From: Streptosporangium sp. NBC_01756
GTDB taxonomy: Bacteria; Actinomycetota; Actinomycetes; Streptosporangiales; Streptosporangiaceae
Assembly (NCBI RefSeq): GCF_035917975.1
Contig: NZ_CP109130.1
Location: 8,370,001-8,434,000 of the forward strand
Direction of reading: 5' to 3'
Length of the DNA: 64,000 nucleotides
The position numbers and the translations under genes are program-made. The notes beneath the pieces are model-generated. The model was given only the letters and a program-made list of their open reading frames with translations. It was not told the origin of the DNA and ran no database searches. Of the stretch, positions 1-6,509 are shown one piece after another (the first letter of the stretch is position 1; every line of letters begins with the position of its first letter).

Positions 1-768
1 CACGGCCAGCGTGAAGCCGAAGTCGGAGGGGAGCGGGTCGCCGACGGAGGTCCAGGAGCCGCCGAAGTCGTCGCTGCGGTAAACGCCGAAGTGGTGCTGG
101 AGGAAGAGGCGCTCCGGCCGGGACGGATGCATGTCGACCTTGTGAACGCACTGCCCGAACTCGGGGTACTGCGATCCCTCGGGGAGGAACGGGGCGCGGA
201 TCCCCTTGTTGGCGGCCTCCCAGGAGCCTCCGCCGTCGCTGCTGCGGTAGAAGCCGCCGGAGGAGACCGCGACCGCCATGGTCTTCGGATCGTTCGGATG
301 CGGCAGCACGGTGTGCAGGCAGAGCCCGCCGAAGCCGGGCTGCCACTGGGCTCGGTGCGGATGGTTCCACAGTCCCTCCACCAGGGAGAAGGTGGCACCG
401 CCGTCCTCGGAGCGAAACAGCGCCCCCGGCTCCACCCCGGCCCAGACCACTCCCGGCTCCGAGGGGGAGGGCTGAAGCTGCCAGACGCGGGTGAGCGCCG
501 CCCCGGTGCCCGGCGGGAAGGCGATCGGGGCCTGACCGGCCTCCTGCCAGGTCTCACCGAGATCGTCCGACCACATCACCGAGGGGCCGAAGTGCCCGTA
601 CTCGATCCCGGCGAGGATCCGGGGCGTCGGGCCGCGGGTGTCGATCGCGACCGAGTGCACGCCGATGGTGGAGAAGCGGACCGGCTCCACCCCGAACGGG
701 CCGCCGCCGGTGGAGCGGGCCAGGAACAGGCCTTTGCGGGTGCCGATTGCGAGAAACGCGTCGCGCAT
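1..768 (-). CDS. Asp-box (BNR/sialidase-like) propeller protein, 3' end outside window
   Basis: The frame opens at an ATG at 768 behind a GAAGGGAA ribosome site and runs leftward off the window edge, so only the first 256 residues are visible. The sequence starts MRDAFLAIGTRKGLFLARS and contains four Asp-box motifs (WSDDLGETW, RSEDGGATF, RSSDGGGSW, RSDDFGGSW). These mark blades of a sialidase/WD-like beta-propeller. Actinomycete proteins of this type are usually called exo-alpha-sialidase or glycosyl hydrolase, but Asp boxes alone do not prove glycosidase activity. No signal peptide is visible, which argues for a cytoplasmic propeller of unknown substrate. It lies 129 bp downstream of the flavohemoprotein gene on the same strand. 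Confidence 0.8.
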   Translation of the reverse strand, partial: MRDAFLAIGTRKGLFLARSTGGGPFGVEPVRFSTIGVHSVAIDTRGPTPRILAGIEYGHFGPSVMWSDDLGETWQEAGQAPIAFPPGTGAALTRVWQLQPSPSEPGVVWAGVEPGALFRSEDGGATFSLVEGLWNHPHRAQWQPGFGGLCLHTVLPHPNDPKTMAVAVSSGGFYRSSDGGGSWEAANKGIRAPFLPEGSQYPEFGQCVHKVDMHPSRPERLFLQHHFGVYRSDDFGGSWTSVGDPLPSDFGFTLAV

Positions 769-897
769 GACAGGTTCCCTTCTGATGCGTTCTCACGTTC
801 GAATGATTTCTCATCTTGGCACGTCGAGGCGCCTCTCGCCGGGAACTCCGTGATTCGTGTTGCGCGATGGGCTCAGGTGGTCCACCGCGGACGGCGC

Positions 898-2013
898 TCA
901 GAGCTCGCCATGGGCGACGTCTCTGCGGATGTCGCCCAGCGGCACTCCGCTCCGCTGGAGCCGGTGGGTGGTCTCGTTGACCATGGCGGCCGGACCGCAG
1001 ACGTAGACGTCGTGGTCGGCCCAGGAACGGAAGCGTTCCATCGCCTCGGGCGCCTGGCCTCGCATGCCGTCGTAGCCGGGCTGGTCGGAGACCACCGGCA
1101 CCACCCTCAGCCAGGGGAAGCCCGACTCCATCCGGATCAGGTCCGGCAGGTCGTAGAGCTCACGTGAGTGCCGCGCCCCGCACAGCAGGTGGATGTTGGG
1201 TCGCCGTCCCGACTCGATCACGTGCTCCACGATGGCCTTGAGCGGTGCCAGTCCGGTGCCTCCCGCCACGCACAGGATGTCGCGGCCGGACTCGGTGGGG
1301 GTCATCGTCCCGACGGGCGGGCCGAGCATCAGGGTGTCGCCGATTCTGGTGTGCTCGACCAGCGTGGTGGAGACCCAGCCGCCGGGGACTGCCCGCACGT
1401 GCAGGCGGATGGTGTTGTCCTCCCGTGGCGCGTTCGCTATGGAGAAGGCGCGCCAGACCCGCGGCCAGCGGGGGGTCTGCACGTTGACGTACTGGCCCGG
1501 AAGGTAGGGCAGATGCTGGCCGGGTCGCAGGGTGATCACTGCGATGTCCGGCGTGCGGAGCTCGTGGTCGATCACCTCGGCCAGCCACCAGGCGGGCGAG
1601 ACCCCGGCGTCGGACTCGGCTGAGTCGATCATGAGATTGGCCGCGGCGGTGTACGCGGCCACCCAGGCCGCCTCTATCTCGGTGGTCCAGATCTCGGCGG
1701 CGAAGCGTCTGACCGTGGCGAGCAGGGCGTTGCCGACCGCGGTGTAGTGCTCGGCGATCACTCCGTACTTGCGATGGTCGCGGCCGAGCTGGCCGAGGAA
1801 CGACGACAGGCTGTCCGGACTGTCGAGACTCCAGACGATCCTGGTCAGCGCGCTGAACAGACGGTCCCGCTGGATGTCCATGGCCGGCGGGAACATTCCC
1901 CGTAAATGCGGACTCTCGGCGAACAGGCGACCGTAGAAGTATGCCGCGGCCTTGTCCGCCACGGGCTCGACAATGGCGAAGCTTTCCTTGACGAGACGCG
2001 GATTCAAAGACAT
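898..2013 (-). CDS. Flavohemoprotein (globin plus FAD/NAD reductase)
   Basis: The 371-residue protein has a globin domain (about 1-130) followed by a ferredoxin-reductase-like module. His80 aligns with the proximal heme ligand of Hmp-type globins. The RAFSIAN segment fits the FAD-binding RxYS motif. GGTGLAPLKAI and VYVCGPAAM fit the NAD(P)-binding half. Family members oxidise nitric oxide to nitrate with oxygen and NAD(P)H, or act as reductases. The protein is shorter than E. coli Hmp (about 396), within the range of actinomycete versions. The start ATG at 2013 has a weak GGGTGGG site. A perfect inverted repeat lies 21-42 bp upstream and may be its operator. Confidence 0.88.
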   Translation of the reverse strand: MSLNPRLVKESFAIVEPVADKAAAYFYGRLFAESPHLRGMFPPAMDIQRDRLFSALTRIVWSLDSPDSLSSFLGQLGRDHRKYGVIAEHYTAVGNALLATVRRFAAEIWTTEIEAAWVAAYTAAANLMIDSAESDAGVSPAWWLAEVIDHELRTPDIAVITLRPGQHLPYLPGQYVNVQTPRWPRVWRAFSIANAPREDNTIRLHVRAVPGGWVSTTLVEHTRIGDTLMLGPPVGTMTPTESGRDILCVAGGTGLAPLKAIVEHVIESGRRPNIHLLCGARHSRELYDLPDLIRMESGFPWLRVVPVVSDQPGYDGMRGQAPEAMERFRSWADHDVYVCGPAAMVNETTHRLQRSGVPLGDIRRDVAHGEL

Positions 2014-2033
2014 GTGACCGAACCCACCCTAAT

Positions 2034-2055
2034 TGATCGGATCAGAGTCCGATCA
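2034..2055. promoter_or_regulatory. Inverted repeat upstream of flavohemoprotein gene
   Basis: TGATCGGA and TCCGATCA form a perfect 8-bp inverted repeat with a 6-base spacer, starting 21 bp upstream of the flavohemoprotein ATG. Size and place suit a dimeric repressor or activator. It does not match the 11-1-11 NsrR consensus. The cognate regulator is unknown. Confidence 0.5.
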
Positions 2056-2513
2056 TGCAGACGCACCTCCGTGACAGCTCCGGGTGATGAGCGTTCGGCC
2101 GCCCCGGCGCACCTGGTCGCTCGAATTTCAGTCTTCCATCACCAAGTGGACGTCACAACGGTTTCTCCGTAATATGGCGCGAATTCCAACCATCTGTAAT
2201 GGGGAAGTTATTTTCCGTGACCGTCGCACTTGCTTTCGATAGGGTAAGTGAATAAGAATCACATTCGGTGGGATTTATTAGTTTTGCCGATTGTGTTCGT
2301 CGAGGTCATGGTCGCTCTCGCGTTCCGGGGGAGCGCCTCGTCTCCCCGCTCCCGGGGCGGCGGCAGGCCCCCGGATTCCGGTGAGACGACCCTGATATCC
2401 GAGATACGCGACATAAACGAAATGGTGTGCGGCATGATAGGGCCCTGCCGGATATGGGCTCGGGGCCGTCCGAAACGGGGGCGCCGCCTTCCGCATGGCC
2501 CCCTGGAGACCGC
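2056..2513. other. Intergenic region, lower GC, no gene seen
   Basis: This divergent region separates the flavohemoprotein gene (leftward) from the amidotransferase-like gene (rightward). Its central part (about 2140-2300) is clearly richer in A and T than the surroundings, as expected of promoters. No reading frame has convincing codon use or a ribosome site. No promoter could be assigned with confidence. Confidence 0.4.
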
Positions 2514-3203
2514 ATGTCCCGACCTCTGATCGGTATCACCGCCTACCTTGAGGCCGCCCGCTGGGGCACCTGGGTCCGTGAAGCCGTCCTGTCGCCGCCC
2601 TCCTACTCCCGCGCGGTCGAGAAGGCGGGCGGCCTGCCGGTCCTGCTGCCGCCGCTGAACGTGGGCGGAATCGGCGACTACGTGCGCGATCTGTCGGGGG
2701 TGATCCTCGCCGGTGGCGGCGAGCTCGACCCGGCACTGTACGGCGCCGCCCGCGAGGAGCGGGTCGAGGAGCCGCAGCCGCACCGGGACCGTTTCGAGCT
2801 GGCGCTGGCCCGCGCCGCGGTCCAGGCCGATCTGCCGCTGCTCGCGGTCGGCAGGGGGATGCACATCCTGAACGTCGCCCAAGGCGGCAGCCTGATCCCC
2901 TGGCTCCCCGAGGCGGTCGGTCACGACCGCCACGCCGGTGCCGGCCGTACCCATGCCATCCAGATCAGCGTGTCGAGCAGGCTGGGCGAGGCACTGGGTG
3001 ACCGCGCCGAGGTGACCGCGCCGCACCACCAGGCGGTCAACCGGCTCGGCGCCGACCTGCTCGCCGTGGCCTGGGCCGACGACCAGATCGTCGAGGCGAT
3101 CGAGCTGCGGGGCCGGCGTTTCGCCCTCGGCGTCCAGTGGCATCCCGAGCGTGGGGAGGACAACCGGCTCGTCGAGGCACTGGTCGAGGCCGCCACCGGC
3201 TGA
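2514..3203 (+). CDS. Gamma-glutamyl-GABA hydrolase family (PuuD-like) protein lacking the catalytic cysteine
   Basis: The 229-residue product begins SRPLIGITAY, the usual start of PuuD/peptidase C26 proteins, which fixes the start at the ATG at 2514 rather than frames opening upstream. The class I glutamine amidotransferase fold is clear: LAGGGELDPALYG, then HHQAVNRLG, then the GVQWHPE His-Glu pair. The nucleophile elbow, normally G(I/V)CRGMQ, reads AVGRGMHILNV, with a GGC glycine codon near 2850 where cysteine is expected. The His and Glu are kept. Without cysteine, hydrolysis of gamma-glutamyl bonds by the usual mechanism is not expected, so this may be a binding or regulatory pseudo-enzyme. 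The following enoyl-CoA hydratase gene is co-directional. Confidence 0.82.
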   Translation: MSRPLIGITAYLEAARWGTWVREAVLSPPSYSRAVEKAGGLPVLLPPLNVGGIGDYVRDLSGVILAGGGELDPALYGAAREERVEEPQPHRDRFELALARAAVQADLPLLAVGRGMHILNVAQGGSLIPWLPEAVGHDRHAGAGRTHAIQISVSSRLGEALGDRAEVTAPHHQAVNRLGADLLAVAWADDQIVEAIELRGRRFALGVQWHPERGEDNRLVEALVEAATG

Positions 3204-3232
3204 TCGGGACCGCCGCCGGGTAATGTGCGATC

Positions 3233-3490
3233 ATGCCGTTGCACCCCCGGGCTGAGGCCCACGCGCAACCGTCCCCCACCGGCCCCGAGGCCGGCCCCTC
3301 CTCGCCCGCTCCCGCGGTGATCGTCCGGGCGCGCCCTTCGGAGCCCTCCGCCGCCCGGCTCACGGCGGCCCGAGCCTTCCTCGCGCCCGGCCGCCGCGAG
3401 GGGGACGCCCGCGGCTCCTTCGGCCCGTCCGGCCCCTTCGACCAGGCGCGCGACCGCGCCGCCACGCGACCCCAGGAGGCATACCGGTGA
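3233..3490 (+). CDS. Possible small Pro/Ala-rich hypothetical protein
   Basis: An 85-codon frame fills most of the 283-bp gap before the enoyl-CoA hydratase gene and overlaps its GTG start by four bases (GTGA), an arrangement typical of translational coupling. Against it, composition is low-complexity (Pro, Ala, Arg, Ser), no ribosome site is visible and no domain is recognised. It may be an accidental frame in GC-rich spacer. Confidence 0.25.
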   Translation: MPLHPRAEAHAQPSPTGPEAGPSSPAPAVIVRARPSEPSAARLTAARAFLAPGRREGDARGSFGPSGPFDQARDRAATRPQEAYR

Positions 3491-4269
3491 GGGAGTACGA
3501 GAAGCTGAAGCTCGACTGGGCCGCCGACGGGGTGCTCCGGGTCGTGATCAGCGAGCCGCGCAGGCGCAACGCTGTGAACACGACCGGGCACCGTGAACTG
3601 GCCGAGATCTGGCGGGACGCCGACCGCGACGACGATGTGCGCGCGGTCCTCATCCGCGGCGAGGGCGAGGTGTTCTCCGCGGGCGGCGACCTGTCGATGA
3701 TCGAAGAGATGACACGCGACCACGCCACCCGCATGCGCGTTCTCACCGAGGCCCGGGACATCGTCTACAACGTGCTCAACTGTTCCAAACCCATCGTCTC
3801 GGCCATCCAGGGCCCGGCGGTGGGCGCGGGACTGGCGGTCGCGCTGCTGGCCGACATCTCCGTCGCGGGCCGTACGGCCCGCATCATCGATGGTCACACC
3901 CGGCTGGGCGTCGCGGCCGGCGACCACGCCGCCATCGTCTGGCCGCTGCTGTGCGGGCTGGCCAAGGCCAAGTATCACCTGCTGCTGTGCGAGCCGGTCA
4001 CCGGTGAGCAGGCCGAGGCCATGGGCCTGGTCGGTCTCTGCGTGGACGACGACCAGGTCCACGAGCGGGCCCTGGAGATCGCCGTCCGGCTGGCCGGGGG
4101 TTCCGCCGAGGCGATCCGCCTGACCAAATACTCGCTCAACAACTGGCTCCGGCTGGCCGGTCCCTCCTTCGACGCCTCCCTGGCCATGGAGTTTCTCGGT
4201 TTCACCGGTCCGGACGTGGTCGAGGGCGTGCGGGCCGTCCGGGAGAAGCGCCCGCCGAGGTTCGGCTGA
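3487..4269 (+). CDS. Enoyl-CoA hydratase/isomerase family protein
   Basis: The 260-residue crotonase-fold protein starts at GTG 3487 behind an AGGAGG site. The oxyanion-hole segments are visible: EVFSAGGDLSMI near residue 60 and PAVGAGLAVALLADISVAG near residue 110. The C-terminal helix ends with KRPPRFG. Crotonase-fold enzymes hydrate or isomerise acyl-CoA substrates. The exact substrate cannot be told here, and no acyl-CoA dehydrogenase or ligase lies next to it. The usual catalytic glutamates are not obvious in the HTRLGVAAGDHAAIVWPLL segment, so reaction type is open. Confidence 0.85.
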   Translation: MREYEKLKLDWAADGVLRVVISEPRRRNAVNTTGHRELAEIWRDADRDDDVRAVLIRGEGEVFSAGGDLSMIEEMTRDHATRMRVLTEARDIVYNVLNCSKPIVSAIQGPAVGAGLAVALLADISVAGRTARIIDGHTRLGVAAGDHAAIVWPLLCGLAKAKYHLLLCEPVTGEQAEAMGLVGLCVDDDQVHERALEIAVRLAGGSAEAIRLTKYSLNNWLRLAGPSFDASLAMEFLGFTGPDVVEGVRAVREKRPPRFG

Positions 4270-4321
4270 CCGGTCACCAGCCCGGGAGGACGCCGCAGTC
4301 GGCGCACGGACAGCTGAGGCG

Positions 4322-4744
4322 TCAGTCCGGGAAATGCTTGTGCAGGGAGGCCAGGCCGGGCTCGAAGACGCCACGGGTGAAGGTCTTGGTCATCCTCGTC
4401 TCGTCGTCGGCCTCGAAGGTGGCCGACCACTCGACGAAGGCCCGGCCGCTGTCGGTGACGGGGGCCACCCGGTAGACGGCGCGGTAGTCGCGGACCGGCA
4501 GCGGGCTCTCGAGGATCTCGTAGCTCGCCGAGCGGGAGACGTCGTCGAGGGTGAGCAGCCGTTCGCGGAAGGTGCCGCCCGGGCCCTCCAGCCTGCGCAC
4601 CGTCCCCGGCCGGGAGCCGTCACCCTCCTCGAACTCGCAGAGGGTGATCCCGGGCAGCCATTCGGCCAGGTTGCCGAAGTCTCTCAGATAACCCCACACC
4701 TCGTCGGCGGGGGCGTTGAGCACGGTGCTGGCGTACGCGGGCAT
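4322..4744 (-). CDS. SRPBCC family (polyketide cyclase/START-like) protein
   Basis: The 140-residue protein has the SRPBCC helix-grip pattern: STVLNAPADEVWGYLRDFGNLAEWLPGI at the N-terminus, a beta-rich middle and a long C-terminal helix. Such proteins bind hydrophobic ligands in a cavity and include polyketide cyclases and lipid-binding proteins; the ligand here is unknown. The ATG at 4744 is preferred because AAGGAG lies about nine bases upstream; a longer frame opening at 4804 has no comparable site. The next gene on this strand (methyltransferase) ends 91 bp upstream, so the two may be co-transcribed. Confidence 0.82.
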   Translation of the reverse strand: MPAYASTVLNAPADEVWGYLRDFGNLAEWLPGITLCEFEEGDGSRPGTVRRLEGPGGTFRERLLTLDDVSRSASYEILESPLPVRDYRAVYRVAPVTDSGRAFVEWSATFEADDETRMTKTFTRGVFEPGLASLHKHFPD

Positions 4745-4835
4745 CGGCCGCTCCTTCGGGCTCGTCCTGGCCTGCCCCTGGCCTACCCGTGCGACAGGCT
4801 TCACAACCGGCCGGAAGGCCGCCGGTGTGGAGGTC

Positions 4836-5426
4836 CTACACCCGTGGCCGGCGTACGTGGTAGACGAAGGCGGGAGGGAGGTTGCCCCACACCGTCCGGC
4901 CCACCACGACCTCCTCGAAGGTGTCGAACAGGCGCCGGCGGAAGCGCCGCGCGGGAGGCGTGCGCTTGGCGAAACTGTAGGTGAAGGTGGTGAACGCGGT
5001 GTTCGGATCCATGATCGCGGTGACCGCGTTCAGCAGGAGGGTCTGTGTCTCCTGGGAGAACGCCGCCCAGGGAAGCCCGCTCACGACGACGTCGGCCCGG
5101 TGGAAGCCGCGCTCCCGGAGCAGCTCCGGCAGCCGTGCCGCGTCGTCGACCACGACGTCCACCTTCGGATGCCGGCCGGCCAGGAACTCGGCCAGCCGTG
5201 GGTTGATCTCCACGGCCATGTGATGACCACGACCGTCCAGCCGCCGCTGGATCTCCGCCGTGAACGCGCCCGTTCCCGGTCCGAGCTCGACGATCACGGG
5301 ATCGCCCCCGTGGGGCACCGGTACGGTCATCGTTTCGGCAAGTCGCCGGGAGCTCGGTGCCACGGCCCCAACGGTCCCCGGGGAGCGCAGCCACTGCCCC
5401 AGGAACAGCGTGGTGTCATTGGTCAT
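4836..5426 (-). CDS. Class I SAM-dependent methyltransferase (PmtA-like)
   Basis: The 196-residue protein has the Rossmann methyltransferase motif VIVELGPGTGAFTAEI near residue 45 and an acidic post-motif segment (VAVEINPRLAEFL-type). The order FLGQWLRSPGTVGAVAPSSRRLAETM before motif I is typical of phosphatidylethanolamine N-methyltransferase (PmtA)-like and rRNA-dimethyladenosine-transferase-like proteins. A phospholipid or small lipid substrate is the likeliest reading but is inference. It is leftward and may be the first gene of a pair with the SRPBCC gene. Confidence 0.78.
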   Translation of the reverse strand: MTNDTTLFLGQWLRSPGTVGAVAPSSRRLAETMTVPVPHGGDPVIVELGPGTGAFTAEIQRRLDGRGHHMAVEINPRLAEFLAGRHPKVDVVVDDAARLPELLRERGFHRADVVVSGLPWAAFSQETQTLLLNAVTAIMDPNTAFTTFTYSFAKRTPPARRFRRRLFDTFEEVVVGRTVWGNLPPAFVYHVRRPRV

Positions 5427-5909
5427 AGGGGAAAGAGTAGGGCCTCTCCGAAGGCACGCACCTCAACCATTCGGCCTGTTTCCCGCCCTTCGGGAGGAGA
5501 AGGATCTCCTTCTGGAGGATGACGGGACACCGGGCGCGGGCACCTATGACCTCTGCCTTGTGCGATCTCCCGGTCCGGGGCCGGACGTCCGCCGCGGCCG
5601 GAGACGGCCGGAGACGGCCGGAGGGGTGGGAGGTCCGGAGCGGGGCCGCCGTGCTGCTCCGGGCCCGATCGCCGCGCCCCGCCGTACGCGTCCGCTGAGC
5701 GTCCGAGACGCCGTCGTGCTCCCACAACGGGCGTGAGGGCGCCCCGGTATTCCGTTGATCCGGGTGGACCCGGACGGCGCCCTGCGGCGCGATGAGCCCC
5801 CGCCGGATCACTTTCCGGCCGGTCGCGAGGGCTCGGGCACGGGGGGACGGTCCGCGAATGCCCCACACAGGTAGGGTCGGCATCACGTACGGGGAGGGGA
5901 GAGACACGG
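5427..5909. other. Intergenic region between divergent genes
   Basis: About 480 bp separates the leftward methyltransferase gene from the rightward phosphatidyltransferase gene. It contains a short direct repeat of GGAGACGGCC near 5600-5620 and a possible -10 element TAGGGT at 5872-5877, about 32 bp before the GTG start at 5910, without a convincing -35. No credible coding frame was found on either strand. Confidence 0.4.
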
Positions 5910-6506
5910 GTGAACCCGGAAGTATCTGGAGCCGAACATCGAATCTGGACGGTTCCCAACGCGTTGAGCCTGGCCAGGCTCCTTGGCGTGCCGGTCTTTC
6001 TCTGGCTGGTCCTGGGGCCCAGGGCGGACGGCTGGGCCGTCGCGTTGCTGATGCTGGCGGGGTTCTCCGACTGGCTCGACGGTAAGATCGCCCGCGCGTG
6101 GAACCAGACCAGCAGGCTCGGCCGCCTGCTCGACCCGCTGGCCGACCGTCTCTACATCCTGGCCACCCTGTTCGGCCTGGCCATGCGGGGCATCATCCCC
6201 TGGTGGCTGGCGCTGGCGATCCCGTTGCGGGACGTCATGCTGCTGGGTATCCCGCCCATCCTGCGCCGCCTCGGATACGGCCCGGCGCTGCCGGTCCACT
6301 TCCTGGGCAAGGCCGCCACCGCCAACCTGCTCTATGCCTTCCCCCTGCTCTTCCTCGCCTACCACGACTCCTGGTACGCGGATGTGGCCGGAATCGTCGG
6401 CTGGTCGCTCGCCATCTGGGGCACAGGTCTGTACTGGTGGTCCGGACTGCTGTATTGGGTACAGGTGCGGCAACTCGTCGAAGGAGCCAAACGCCTTAAG
6501 AGGTGA
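5910..6506 (+). CDS. CDP-alcohol phosphatidyltransferase (PgsA-like)
   Basis: The 198-residue membrane protein carries the full CDP-alcohol phosphotransferase signature D-x2-DG-x2-AR-x8-G-x3-D-x3-D, seen as DWLDGKIAR, LGRLLDP and LADR. Several hydrophobic segments follow. Enzymes of this family join a CDP-activated lipid to an alcohol such as glycerol-3-phosphate or inositol phosphate at the membrane. The start is GTG 5910. The gene sits four bases ahead of the nucleotidyltransferase gene. The same order near garA and gcvP is known from mycobacteria, where the equivalent gene is called pgsA2. The alcohol substrate cannot be read from sequence. Confidence 0.88.
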   Translation: MNPEVSGAEHRIWTVPNALSLARLLGVPVFLWLVLGPRADGWAVALLMLAGFSDWLDGKIARAWNQTSRLGRLLDPLADRLYILATLFGLAMRGIIPWWLALAIPLRDVMLLGIPPILRRLGYGPALPVHFLGKAATANLLYAFPLLFLAYHDSWYADVAGIVGWSLAIWGTGLYWWSGLLYWVQVRQLVEGAKRLKR

Positions 6507-6509
6507 TCC

